Assembly: GCA_900541395.1 (NCBI GenBank)
Contig: UQJT01000004.1
Location: 42,645-106,644 of the forward strand
Source: an uncultured Desulfovibrio sp.
GTDB lineage: Bacteria; Desulfobacterota; Desulfovibrionia; Desulfovibrionales; Desulfovibrionaceae
Direction of reading: 5' to 3'
DNA length: 64,000 nt
Shown here in pieces: positions 28,996-37,670 of this stretch; the stretch's first letter is position 1; each line of letters starts with the position of its first letter. The position numbers and the translations under genes are program-made. The notes beneath the pieces were generated by a model. It searched no databases, was not told the DNA's origin, and saw nothing but the letters and a program-made list of their open reading frames with translations.

Positions 28996-29629
28996 AATGT
29001 AAAGCTTCCTCGGTTAAGAAATATTCCTTTAACGTACCAAGAAGCCGGCGGTATCTGAATGCGTGCCACCTCCCCATCCGGCGTCGATCGCTTCTCTCTC
29101 TTTTTCGTCGCGCCAGGTTTGCGTCCGGCCTGAGCCGAAACCTTTAAAGAAAACCGCTCTCGTGAAATTCTCCACTTTTTCTTCCACACCACGTCCGTCC
29201 TCAAAAAGGACGAAGATATGTAAGAAAAAAATTTCCGGTCGCGGCCTCCGCCCGGTGTTCAAAAACCACGGAGCGGAGACCCGACAGGCCGGTCCATCAC
29301 GGAAGCGGGCCGGAAACCGAACGTCCGCGGAGCAGGAAGACCAACCGGAGCAATCCCCTTGAACCCTCATGAGAACAAGGTTCCGCCTCCGATCGCAGAA
29401 GCCCGGACGTTGACCCCTGCCAGGGGGCGCTGATAAAGTTGATGTGTCGCATTACTCGTCAGTCCCCGTGAGACGGATATAGGAAAATTACTGCTCAAAA
29501 TCAAGCATATTTTTGCACAATGAGCATCATTCCTTTTAAAGCAGGACTTTCTTCCATTATTTCCGATTATTTTCCGCCTTGCGATGGTTGGGACCGACTT
29601 TATCTCCAACCCAGGAATCATCACATCTT
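28996..29629. other. Divergent regulatory region of the hpd cluster
   Basis: 634 bp between the first hpd-series gene and the XRE regulator gene. It contains the candidate minus-strand promoter at 29476-29504, which would give a leader of about 470 nt, and a small CGTCC / GGACG hairpin at about 29200-29216. No riboswitch class could be matched. Open frames here lack a ribosome-binding site and family resemblance. Confidence 0.5.
29476..29504 (-). promoter_or_regulatory. Candidate sigma-70 promoter for the hpd series
   Basis: On the minus strand, TTGATT (29504-29499) and TATATC (29481-29476) are separated by 17 nt. It is the best -35/-10 pair in the divergent region, but the -10 is imperfect and the start codon is about 480 bp away. 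Confidence 0.35.
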
Positions 29630-30115
29630 ATGGACATCGCAGGACGGATCAGGATGGTCCGGGGGAATTTGTCCCAGGTGAAGTTTGCTGAAAAAATCGG
29701 CTTATCCCAGCGGACAATTGCTAACTATGAAAACGGCGACAACATCCCGAACGCCGAGGTGGTGACCCGCATCTCCGACATATTCGGCGTATCGCTGGAC
29801 TGGCTGCTTAAGGGGCAAGGAGCGATTCATCCGGAACTCGCATCTTCCGAGCAGTCCGACAAAGACGAAGACGGGGATGCGGCGATCCGCTTCCAGTGCC
29901 CGCGCTGTCGCAAGCTTTCGGCCGAACTGTGGGCCGAACGCCGGGAAGCGCGGTTGCAAACCGCCGAGTTGCGGGAGGTAAACGCCGAAAACCGCCGTTT
30001 ATGGCAGGAAAACGCCGGCCTGCGCGAACGTCTGGCCCGCCTGGAACCGAGGGGGCAGGAGCCTCTGAACTCCGGCGACCCGCCGATTCCGTCCCTCTCT
30101 GACCGGCGGGGTTGA
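29630..30115 (+). CDS. XRE-family regulator with CxxC and coiled-coil C-terminus
   Basis: 161 aa from the ATG at 29630. The N-terminal HTH (LSQVKFAEKIGLSQRTIANYENG) is Cro/CI type and ends in DIFGVSLDWLLKGQG. The C-terminal half has CPRC followed by about 50 residues of heptad-like Glu/Leu/Arg repeats, probably a coiled coil. It is divergent from the hpd series and the only regulator beside it, so it may control hpd expression. One CPRC alone is not enough to claim a metal site. Confidence 0.8.
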   Translation: MDIAGRIRMVRGNLSQVKFAEKIGLSQRTIANYENGDNIPNAEVVTRISDIFGVSLDWLLKGQGAIHPELASSEQSDKDEDGDAAIRFQCPRCRKLSAELWAERREARLQTAELREVNAENRRLWQENAGLRERLARLEPRGQEPLNSGDPPIPSLSDRRG

Positions 30116-30128
30116 CGCCGCCCTCCAC

Positions 30129-30170
30129 AAAAAAACGGGCGACGCGCCCCAGCGGCGCGCGCCCACCCGT
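30129..30170 (-). terminator. Intrinsic terminator for the aldo-keto reductase operon
   Basis: On the minus strand the stem CGCGCC / GGCGCG (30143-30159), extended by outer ACGGG / CCCGT pairing, runs into seven T residues (complement of 30129-30135). It lies about 270 bp past the aldo-keto reductase stop, in the 319-bp gap that otherwise holds no gene. Confidence 0.55.
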
Positions 30171-30434
30171 TCCCGGCCCGGCGGTTCTTCCATTCCGTTT
30201 CCCCGACGCCGCGCATACTCGCGCGTTGTCGCCGCGTTTCTTCTCTCCGGCGTGGCCGCGGCGGCAGGTACAATGGGCATGCTTGCCGCCGCACTGTTTT
30301 TGAGGCCGGGACGCGAACGACGGCCGTCGCCCGGCGGCGTCCCCCCTGTTTGTCGCGGGACATGAAGCGCCCGACGGACCGCCGGAAAGCCCTTTTCTCC
30401 ATTGAAACACAGAGGGCTTATCCCGTCCCCGGCC

Positions 30435-31289
30435 TCAGCTCCGGTCTTCGATGGCGTAGAGCCGTTCAACCTCGGACGGAGCGAGCGTGTCCAGGATCAG
30501 GCCGCGTCCCTCATCCAGACGGGCGATGGCTTCCCGATCCGCGTTGTCCAGGGTGAAATCCCAGATGCGGAAATTTTCCTCGATGCGCTCTTTATGGACG
30601 GATTTGGGAATCACGGCCACCCCGCGTTCGATGTTCCAGCGCAACATGACCTGTGCCGCCGTCTTGCCGTATTTACGGCCGATGGCGACCAAGGTTTCGT
30701 TGTGGAAAATGCCGCGCATCCCCTCGGCGAAAGGCGCCCAGGCCTGGGCCCGGACGTCGTGCTTGCGCATGAGTTCCAGGGCTGTCACCTGCTGGCAGAA
30801 GGGGTGCATTTCCACCTGATTGACCAGAGGGGGAACGGCCGCATTGCGGCATAAATCCAGCAGCCGATCGGGCAGGAAATTGCACACGCCGATGGCGCGG
30901 ACACGGCCTTCGGCATAGGCTTCCTCCATGTCTCTCCAGGCGCCGTAATAATCGCCGAAGGGCATGTGAACCAGATACAAATCCAGGTAGTCCAAGCCCA
31001 GACGCCGCAGCGACGCCTCCAACGCCCTGCGCGTTTTGCCGCGGCCCGCCGCCGGAATCCACACTTTGGTGGTGATGAACAAATCCCGGCGGGGAATGCC
31101 GCTTTGCCGGACGGCCGCGCCCACAGCTTCCTCATTGCCGTATACCGACGCCGTGTCGATAAGCCGGTACCCGACCGCCAACGCCTCGGAGACCGCCCGC
31201 TCGCACAGGGCGGCGTCCGGCACCTGAAAGACGCCGAAGCCCTGCAAGGGCATATCTACCCCGTTTTTCAAAGTCACAGTCTGCATCAT
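30435..31289 (-). CDS. Aldo-keto reductase
   Basis: 284 aa TIM barrel. Catalytic Asp and Tyr occur in LIDTASVYGNE, the Lys in FITTKVW, and the His in DLYLVHMPFG. VIPKSVHKERIEEN is the NADPH-binding segment. The family reduces aldehydes and ketones with NADPH in the cytosol; this one resembles the 2,5-diketogluconate reductase / YvgN group. It is the last gene of the operon controlled by the divergent LysR regulator. The physiological substrate is unknown. Confidence 0.9.
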   Translation of the reverse strand: MMQTVTLKNGVDMPLQGFGVFQVPDAALCERAVSEALAVGYRLIDTASVYGNEEAVGAAVRQSGIPRRDLFITTKVWIPAAGRGKTRRALEASLRRLGLDYLDLYLVHMPFGDYYGAWRDMEEAYAEGRVRAIGVCNFLPDRLLDLCRNAAVPPLVNQVEMHPFCQQVTALELMRKHDVRAQAWAPFAEGMRGIFHNETLVAIGRKYGKTAAQVMLRWNIERGVAVIPKSVHKERIEENFRIWDFTLDNADREAIARLDEGRGLILDTLAPSEVERLYAIEDRS

Positions 31290-31312
31290 GGTTTCCTCAT
31301 CATAATGATTGG

Positions 31313-31855
31313 TCAGGCGTTCCGGCCCATATCGCGGGCCGCCCCGAGAACGGCGGACAGAGCGCGCACGGCTCCCGCCCGGTCCGCCCCCACACCCCGG
31401 ACCACACCCTTCAGGGACGTTTTTTCAAAACAGTCAATCCAGCCCTGTATTTCCTTGACGGCTCCGTCCACGGCCCGCTCGTCTCCGTCGGCCGCCGTCG
31501 CCAGCAGATAGACGTCGCGAAACGCGTAATCCGACGGGAACAAGGGATTGGTGCGATCGAGCAGAGTCTTCAACTGGCCGCACACGGCATAAAAATAAAT
31601 GGGGGTGGCAAAGACCAGGACATCCGCGTCCTTCATCCGCTGCGCGATGGCGTCCGCGTCGTCGTGGATGACGCAGCGTCGGGTCCGCTGGCAGGCCAGA
31701 CAGCCCCGGCAAAACCCGATGGCCTTGTCGGCCAGGCGTATCGTGTCCACGTCGTGCCCGGCCTCACGGGCTCCCCGGGCGAACTCTCCGGCCAATATGG
31801 CGGAATTGCCGTCGGTACGAAGACTGGAGGAAATAATCAGAATTTTTTTTGCCAT
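31313..31855 (-). CDS. NADPH-dependent FMN reductase / flavodoxin-like protein
   Basis: 180 aa from MAKKILIISSSLRTDGNS, the FMN-phosphate loop of the family. GFCRGCLACQRTRRC carries a cysteine cluster typical of iron-sulfur-flavoprotein-like members, and VFATPIYFYAVCGQLKTLLDR is the flavin-contact region. It starts 97 bp after the MFS stop and ends 24 bp before the aldo-keto reductase start. Probably a cytosolic flavin oxidoreductase; partner unknown. Confidence 0.85.
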   Translation of the reverse strand: MAKKILIISSSLRTDGNSAILAGEFARGAREAGHDVDTIRLADKAIGFCRGCLACQRTRRCVIHDDADAIAQRMKDADVLVFATPIYFYAVCGQLKTLLDRTNPLFPSDYAFRDVYLLATAADGDERAVDGAVKEIQGWIDCFEKTSLKGVVRGVGADRAGAVRALSAVLGAARDMGRNA

Positions 31856-31951
31856 GACAATCATGCTCCCACAGGTTGGAAAGACGACAACGCGCGTCGG
31901 CGTGGTCGTGCCGTCCGGTATTTCGCTGTCTTTTCACACTCCGGCCGGGTT

Positions 31952-33145
31952 CTAGGGCAGTCGTCCGGTCTCCCGGGCGTACAGGGTAAAACTGATTCGC
32001 ACCCACAACGCGGCGACGACAAGAAACGCCGCGGCGATCAGGAAAATGCCCCGGATGCCGAAGGCATCGAAGGTCAGGCCGCCCACGGCGGCCACCAGCC
32101 CGATGGCGAACTGGGTGACCGCCACGGACAGACCGCCCGCCAGTTCGGCCTGGTCGGCCAGGGTGCGGGCGATCCACGCGGACCAGCCGACGGGAACGAA
32201 CCCGAACAACAATCCCCAGATCAACACCAGGAACAGGTTCAGGGCAAGCCCCGCGCCGAAGAAGAACAGGAGCGCCGCCCCCGCGAACGCGAGCAGCACC
32301 AGGGGCAGGGTCAGCCGAAACCAACGGCCCAGCACGGCCCCGGCGGCCACGGTGCCCGCGCAGTTGGCGACGCCGAAGGCCAGCAGCACCCCGGACAGGA
32401 CGTCGGGCCGCAAGGCCAGATTCTGCTCCAGAAACGGCCGTAGATAGGTGAAAAAAACGTGGTAGCCGCCGTAACTGAAAATGATGCCGCCCATGCCCGC
32501 CAGCACCCAGGAGCGCCGCGCCAGGGCGAACAGATTTCGAAAGCTGCTGCCCGGACGCGCAGGCAGGGACGGCATGGCCGCAAACTGCCAGGCAAACATG
32601 ATCACGCCCAGCATGGAGGCCAGAAGAAAGACGTTCCGCCACCCCATGAGGTGCCCCAGGTAGCTGGAGAGGGGCAAGGAAAGGATGGTCGCCACGGACA
32701 CCCCGGCGTATACGATGCTCAGGGCGCGGGGCAGCTCCTTCGCAGGCACGAGTTGCAGGGTGACCGCCGGTGCCAGGGACCAGAAGCCGCCCACGCAGAC
32801 GCCGAGCAGTCCCCGCCCCGCCAGAAGCACGCCGTAATTCGGCGCCAGGGCGACCAGCAGATTCGAGAGCACCAGCAGCAGGGAAAAGGCCAGCAGAATG
32901 TGTCTGCGGTCCACGCCCCTGGTCAGAGGAGCCAGAAGCAGACTGGAGAAGACCGAGAATACCCCGACGGCGGTGACGGTCTGTCCGGCCATGCCTTCGG
33001 TGACGGCCAGATCGCGGGCGATGGGAGTCAGCAGGCTGACGGGGATAAATTCGGCCGCGATGAGGCTGGTCACTCCCGCGAACAGAGAAAACACCGCCGC
33101 CCAGTGCGGCGCTTCGGTGGAAAAAATGGCTGTTTGCGCGTTCAT
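31952..33145 (-). CDS. MFS exporter (DHA1/AraJ-like)
   Basis: 397 aa, 12 membrane segments. LLAPLTRGVDRRHILL is the loop 2-3 signature region and GRGLLGVCVGGFWSL is motif C-like. It resembles AraJ/NepI-type drug or metabolite efflux carriers. The start at MNAQTAIFS was chosen over a 72-residue low-complexity extension; the ribosome-binding site is weak. It lies in the LysR-linked operon, so it may export the compound processed by its neighbours. Confidence 0.85.
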   Translation of the reverse strand: MNAQTAIFSTEAPHWAAVFSLFAGVTSLIAAEFIPVSLLTPIARDLAVTEGMAGQTVTAVGVFSVFSSLLLAPLTRGVDRRHILLAFSLLLVLSNLLVALAPNYGVLLAGRGLLGVCVGGFWSLAPAVTLQLVPAKELPRALSIVYAGVSVATILSLPLSSYLGHLMGWRNVFLLASMLGVIMFAWQFAAMPSLPARPGSSFRNLFALARRSWVLAGMGGIIFSYGGYHVFFTYLRPFLEQNLALRPDVLSGVLLAFGVANCAGTVAAGAVLGRWFRLTLPLVLLAFAGAALLFFFGAGLALNLFLVLIWGLLFGFVPVGWSAWIARTLADQAELAGGLSVAVTQFAIGLVAAVGGLTFDAFGIRGIFLIAAAFLVVAALWVRISFTLYARETGRLP

Positions 33146-33290
33146 GCGATTTTGTCTCGGAGGTAAGCGGCTCCGCAAGGGAGAGCCGGAGCCGCGATGG
33201 TTCTTGGCGTTGAGTCGTTCCCGGGGCTGACCACCGAAAGCAGGACGGGAGCCCGCCGGTCCGCGGGCTCCATCCTTTTCCGCTTGGGGC

Positions 33291-33425
33291 TTAGCTGTTC
33301 CAGGGGGTAAGCATGTGGTCCCGGGCGAGGGTCGAATGGATGCTGCTGCCGTCCGAGGCAAACGCGGAGGAGGTCAGGGTCAGGGCCATGACACAGAACA
33401 ACGCGGTCAGAAAGAACTTGAACAT
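33291..33425 (-). CDS. Small secreted peptide (44 aa)
   Basis: A 44-residue reading frame with a strong ribosome-binding site (AAGGAG, 6 nt before ATG). Residues 1 to about 24 are a textbook Sec signal peptide: MFKFF, a hydrophobic core, then SSAFA with cleavage before SDGSS. The mature part is only about 20 residues (DGSSIHSTLARDHML and a short tail). It lies 38 nt after the hydrolase gene and before the MFS gene, on the same strand. No family recognised. The signal and ribosome-binding site make it more credible than chance. Confidence 0.65.
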   Translation of the reverse strand: MFKFFLTALFCVMALTLTSSAFASDGSSIHSTLARDHMLTPWNS

Positions 33426-33463
33426 GATAGACTCCTTGGGAGATTATGTGGTGTTGAGCGGCG

Positions 33464-34507
33464 TTACTTCAAGTTTTCCGTAAAGAAGGACGTGAGCTTG
33501 GCAAAGGGGATCAAATTCACGCGGTCATACAGGTCCACGTGGCCCGCACCGGGCACGATATACAGTTCCTTCGGCTCGGCTGCGCGCTGGTAGGCGTCTT
33601 CGCTGAATTCGCGCGAATGGGCGTTTTCCCCGGTAATGAACAGCATGGGGCGGGGGGAAATGGTTTCGATGTCATTGAAGGGATAAAAGTTCATGAACTT
33701 GACGTTGCTTGTGAACGTGGGGTGTGTGGTGAGCAGGGGCGACGAGCCCGCGGGCGTAAATTCACCCCGGGGCGTACGGTAGAAGTCATAGAACTCGCGC
33801 TCGATGGGGGTGGAATTTTCGGTCAGCTTATGCACGGTTCCGCTGGTATACCTGGTCTCCCCGCCGTTGAATTCCACGTAACGCTGTTCCGCCGCTTCCG
33901 CGAGAATCCGCTTTCGCTGCTCCAGACTCAGCGAATGCCCCAGGGAATGGCGGTTGGCGGCGCCCATATCGTACATGCTGACGGTGGCCACGGCCTTCAG
34001 GCGCGGGTCGATTTTGGCGGCGCTGATGGAAAAGCTGCCGCTGCCGCAAATACCGATGACGCCGATTCGCTCCCGGTCGATAAAGGGCCGGGTGCCGAGA
34101 AAATCCACCGCCGCGCTGAAATCTTCGGCATAAAGGTCCGGCAATACGGCGTTGCGGGGCCGGCCGTCGCTTTCGCCCCAGAACGACAGATCCAGCGACA
34201 GGGTCACAAAGCCCTGTTCCGCCATTTTGGCGGCGTACAAATTGGCGCTCTGTTCCTTCACCGCGCCCATGGGATGGCCGACGATAATCGCCGGGTATGT
34301 CGCATTCCGATCAAAATCTTTGGGCGTGAAAAGATTGCCCGCCACGTTCATCTTGTACTGGTTGGGAAAGGATACCTTCTGCATGGTCGCATCCTTGCTG
34401 GTGTAAAAATTGGCGGCGCCGTCGGACATATCCTGCGCCAAAGCCGGTTCGCCCATCATGGACATCATGCCGCACACGGCGGCAACAGCCGTCAGCAACT
34501 TTTTCAT
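33464..34507 (-). CDS. Secreted alpha/beta hydrolase (dienelactone hydrolase-like)
   Basis: 347 aa. Residues 1-24 are a signal peptide ending ALAQ, so the enzyme is periplasmic or secreted. IIVGHPMGAVKEQS is the oxyanion region, and GVIGICGSGSFS is the nucleophile elbow, with Cys at the position used by dienelactone-type hydrolases and Ser two residues on. GENAHSREFS and GAGHVDLYD supply the acid/His end of the triad. The substrate is unknown. It is the first gene of the operon divergent from the LysR gene; AAGGAAGAG precedes the ATG. Confidence 0.85.
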   Translation of the reverse strand: MKKLLTAVAAVCGMMSMMGEPALAQDMSDGAANFYTSKDATMQKVSFPNQYKMNVAGNLFTPKDFDRNATYPAIIVGHPMGAVKEQSANLYAAKMAEQGFVTLSLDLSFWGESDGRPRNAVLPDLYAEDFSAAVDFLGTRPFIDRERIGVIGICGSGSFSISAAKIDPRLKAVATVSMYDMGAANRHSLGHSLSLEQRKRILAEAAEQRYVEFNGGETRYTSGTVHKLTENSTPIEREFYDFYRTPRGEFTPAGSSPLLTTHPTFTSNVKFMNFYPFNDIETISPRPMLFITGENAHSREFSEDAYQRAAEPKELYIVPGAGHVDLYDRVNLIPFAKLTSFFTENLK

Positions 34508-34683
34508 GGTCTCTTCCTTGTGGCTTTCCGAGCCCCGGGCTCGGGTTGAACATGAGCGGTTACGGCTCAAGCATCCTTCCCAGGAGAAATGCTCCGAGTT
34601 CCCCGTCCATGCTTGTTTCTCTTGTGATGTTTATGTAGGGTCCGGCCTCTGAAATAGCAAATACTTATATTGAATGGATACCC

Positions 34684-34698
34684 ATGCTTTACAAGCAT
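34684..34698. promoter_or_regulatory. Candidate LysR-type operator
   Basis: ATGCTT-TAC-AAGCAT is a perfect interrupted palindrome containing the T-N11-A pattern that LysR proteins favour. It lies between the divergent hydrolase and LysR genes, 94 bp before the LysR start. Confidence 0.5.
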
Positions 34699-34791
34699 AG
34701 CATTAACCGATAAGCTCCCAAGCGCATCCTTCATTGATGCGGGACATCATCATGGCGCACCGGGCCCGGCGCCCGGCAGAGAGAAGACACT

Positions 34792-35673
34792 ATGGAACTG
34801 AGGGTACTTCGCTATTTTCTGGCCGTGGCCCGGGAGGAAACCATTTCAGGGGCCGCCGAGTACCTGCATGTGACCCAGCCCACCCTTTCCCGTCAGATGA
34901 TGGAACTGGAAGAGGAATTGGGGAAAAAACTGTTCATCCGGGGCAACCGGAAAATTTCTCTGACGGAGGAAGGCATGTTTCTCCGCAAACGGGCGCAGGA
35001 AATTGTGGCTCTGGTGGACAGGACGGAATCGGAATTCAGCGTATCCGACGAAAACATCAGCGGCGACGTATCCATCGGCGGCGGCGAGACCGACGCCATG
35101 CGCCTGGTCGCCCGCACTGCCACCAGGCTTCAGGCCCGGTATCCCCACATCTCCTATCACCTGTTCAGCGGCAATGCCGACGACGTGGCGGAGAGGCTCG
35201 ACAGGGGGTTGGTGGATTTCGGCATCTTTATCGGAGCTGTGGAACTGTCGAAATATGATTTTCTCCAGTTGCCCGTACGGGACACCTGGGGCGTCCTGAT
35301 GCGCAAAGACAGCCCCCTGGCCGCCCAAGCAGCCATCCGGCCCGGCGATCTGGCGGGGGTTCCCCTCCTGTGCTCCCGGCAGAGCCTGGGGCGCAACGAA
35401 TTGTCCGGATGGATGGGGAGCGGGTATAGCACGCTGAATTTTGTGGCGACCTATAATCTTTTATACAACGCTTCTCTTATGGTGGAGGAAGGTCTGGGCT
35501 ATGCATTGGGGCTGGACCACATCATCCGGACCTCCGGCGACAGTCCGCTGTGCTTCCGACCTCTGGAACCCAAACTGGAAGTGGGGCTCAACCTCGTGTG
35601 GAAAAAATATCAGATTTTTTCCAAGGCCGCGGAAAAATTTCTGGAATATCTGCACCAGGAAATTGCGGAATAA
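34792..35673 (+). CDS. LysR-family transcriptional regulator
   Basis: 293 aa. The winged HTH covers residues 1-60 (MELRVLRYFLAVAREETISG, then AAEYLHVTQPTLSRQ). A two-lobed effector domain runs from about residue 90 (DVSIGGGETDAMRLVA) to the C-terminus. It is divergent from the hydrolase/peptide/MFS/flavodoxin/aldo-keto reductase operon and is the likely regulator, with a palindrome between the two. The effector is unknown. Confidence 0.92.
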   Translation: MELRVLRYFLAVAREETISGAAEYLHVTQPTLSRQMMELEEELGKKLFIRGNRKISLTEEGMFLRKRAQEIVALVDRTESEFSVSDENISGDVSIGGGETDAMRLVARTATRLQARYPHISYHLFSGNADDVAERLDRGLVDFGIFIGAVELSKYDFLQLPVRDTWGVLMRKDSPLAAQAAIRPGDLAGVPLLCSRQSLGRNELSGWMGSGYSTLNFVATYNLLYNASLMVEEGLGYALGLDHIIRTSGDSPLCFRPLEPKLEVGLNLVWKKYQIFSKAAEKFLEYLHQEIAE

Positions 35674-35778
35674 AAAGGGAGACAGGCAAAGTCCGGCCGG
35701 TGGGCGCGGCGCGCGTCCTGCTTTGCCTACCCCGCATTGTTGTCCGCAACCGCAAACAAACGGCGGACAGACAACAAA

Positions 35779-35809
35779 CAAGGGCTTGGGTGAACCACCC
35801 AAGCCCTTG
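35779..35809 (-). terminator. Terminator beside the left att repeat
   Basis: Perfect 14-bp stem CAAGGGCTTGGGTG / CACCCAAGCCCTTG, 3-nt loop. Read from the tRNA side (minus strand), a T-rich tract follows. It is probably the original chromosomal terminator of the tRNA before the island inserted, and also ends the LysR gene. Confidence 0.7.
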
Positions 35810-35813
35810 AAAA

Positions 35814-35858
35814 TGGTGGGCCCTGCAGGGGTCGAACCTGCGACCTGCCGGTTATGAG
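35814..35858 (-). repeat. Left direct repeat (attL), partial tRNA 3' end
   Basis: 45 bp identical to 45529-45573. It equals the 3' 45 nt of the CAT-anticodon tRNA, including CCA, the T-arm and most of the anticodon loop, but the rest of the tRNA is missing. This is the expected product of site-specific integration into a tRNA gene. Confidence 0.88.
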
Positions 35859-35887
35859 ACCATAGGTCGTATTTTTTATAGACTTGC

Positions 35888-36823
35888 ATGAAGCTGGCGC
35901 TGCACCTCCCGTTTGTCCGCCAACTGGAAATCGCTTGGGATGCGGACGCTTGTCCTGTCCGGGCGCATCTGGATTTTGTCCTGGCGTCCGCAGAGCTTCA
36001 TCCGACTGTCCGCATTCTGGAAGTGAAAAGCGCCTCCCGTCTGCCGGACAGCCTGTATGCTTCCCACGAAGCTCAAGTCTATGGTCAGATCGGTCTGCTG
36101 GATCGATGCTGGAATCTTCCGACGTTCAACCTCAATGACGAAACGGGAAATCCCGTCTTTTCCCATCTGACATTTCCGCAGGCAGCCAAGGCTCTGTGGG
36201 GCATGACGCTGCCCGACACGCTTTCTCAGGTGGATGTGGAGGCATGGGTACTCGTCCTGTCCATGACGGAGGGCAGGGCGTTTGGTCCCTATTTTGCCCA
36301 TGACGCCCTCCTGAACGCCTGCCTGAACGGAGCGCAGGAACTGTGGCGTCTGCTGGAACAGGGACGCCAAGGCACGCTGGACATTGGCGCTGTGCCCGTG
36401 GCCGTGGGTTTTCATCCTCTATGCTCATGCTGTGACGTTAGTTCGGACTGTCCGAAATTTGCCGGACAGACCCATCCTGAACTGGAAGAAGCCTTGGGGG
36501 AACTCGCCTTGTGGAAGGCGCAACGCTCCGCATTGGATGCAGAGATTAAGGAACGGGAGGCGCACATGAAGGAGTGGTACGCCCATGCGGGCGCTCAAGG
36601 TCAATGGATTGAAGCCGGGGGAAGACGGTTTCGTGTTTCTCAACAGTCCGGCAAGCGCACCCTGGATAGGGATAGTCTGGCAGAAGAGCTGGAATCTCTC
36701 TTTCAGGTTGAGGGCATTAAGGGAATAGACGTGCCTGCTTTCCTTGCCCGCCATGAAAAGATGGGAAAAGCATCCACGCGATTAATCGTTACCCATTTGA
36801 TTCCGTATGAGGCCGCTCTATAG
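35888..36823 (+). pseudogene. Truncated PD-(D/E)XK nuclease (YqaJ/phage exonuclease-like)
   Basis: 311 aa readable. AHLDFV (D29) and ILEVKS (E45, K47) form the nuclease core, and the C-terminal GRRFRVSQQSGKRTLD region resembles phage recombination exonucleases. The normal N-terminal part that should precede the Asp is missing. An in-frame TAG lies upstream and the att repeat is 29 bp away, so the 5' end was probably lost at the island boundary. No ribosome-binding site precedes the first ATG. An intact short form cannot be ruled out. Confidence 0.6.
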
Positions 36824-36892
36824 AATATCGCATGGAAATCATGGGAGGCTTCAAGGAGAATCCATTGGGTATAGCGCTGAATCAAAGCGTCA

Positions 36893-37194
36893 TTATGGAT
36901 GCGTCTGACTGTGTTTCCCAAGCGGAGGGTATTGTCGGGCGGAATGCAGCACTGCCACAATGGTGAGGTTTTGTTCCGTCATTTCATACACAAGTATATA
37001 GTGCTTGTGCAGGACAAGCTCTCGCGTTCCCTGCACCCTGCCATCCCGCCCCAAGGCGGGAAATTGTTTCAATCGTCGGGCTGCCTCGTCCAATGCGTTC
37101 AGCAGAGCGCAGGCGGCCTCCACATTGTCCTGGGCAACATACAAGGCGAGGTCGTCCTATCCTGTTTCGCGGACGAGGACCAGAGGACGTGCAT
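36893..37194 (-). pseudogene. Frameshifted RelE/ParE-type toxin gene
   Basis: The N-terminal piece starts at ATG 37194, overlapping the antitoxin stop (TGATG), and reads MHVLWSSSAKQD. About 35 nt in, the frame is lost. The rest of the fold continues in another frame: ALYVAQDNVEAACALL, then LGRDGRVQGTRELVLHKHY and IVAVLHSARQYPP, all typical ParE/RelE blocks. A single-base indel near 37155-37160 would restore one protein of about 100 aa. The toxin is therefore probably inactive, unless a TTG start rescues a shortened form. Confidence 0.7.
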
Positions 37195-37475
37195 CAGCGC
37201 TTTCCTTGCTCACGCAAGGATTGCCGCAGCAGAGCGCTTTCCTCCTCCATTTCCGCCATCGTGTAGACTTCGCCTCGGGCGGCTGCAAGACGGCCTTCCT
37301 CAACTTTGGCCCGGAACCACTGGTCATAGGTCACCTTGTCGGCGTGTTCCTGCACGTAGCGCCGCATGAAATCCCGCAGCACCTGCGCCCCGGAACGATC
37401 ATTGGCCTCGGCCACGGTGGCGAATGCCGCTTTGAGCTCTTCATCCACTCGAAAGGTAAACGTCGCCTGACTCAT
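37194..37475 (-). CDS. Ribbon-helix-helix antitoxin (RelB/ParD-like)
   Basis: 93 aa from the ATG at 37475, with AAAGGAGG at ideal distance. MSQATFTFRVDEELKAAF is the beta strand and start of an RHH DNA-binding domain. The acidic C-terminal half would wrap the toxin. It overlaps the start of the frameshifted ParE/RelE gene, the usual order of such modules. With its toxin broken it may persist only as an orphan antitoxin or repressor. Confidence 0.82.
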   Translation of the reverse strand: MSQATFTFRVDEELKAAFATVAEANDRSGAQVLRDFMRRYVQEHADKVTYDQWFRAKVEEGRLAAARGEVYTMAEMEEESALLRQSLREQGKR

Positions 37476-37670
37476 AGCTTCCTCCTTTGTTGTGTTTGTT
37501 TGTAACACATCAAAACACCCCATTCAAGCCCGGAGTCCGGCTCTGCTTCTGGGAAGCTGTTTTTTCCATCCAAAGAGGAGAACTACGACAAGTCCAACCT
37601 TGAATTTCACTTGACGGAAGCGGTTAGGCTTTTTTAAAATAATAATATTTTTATACAGGAGAATTCCCTT

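Noticed and set aside
29029..29370. Small reading frame in the hpd leader
   Set aside because: No ribosome-binding site, shadow-like composition and no signal or domain.
28996..29470. Cyclic-di-GMP or other known riboswitch upstream of the hpd series
   Set aside because: Only a short GACGCAAA-like string is present; the conserved helices and receptor could not be laid out.
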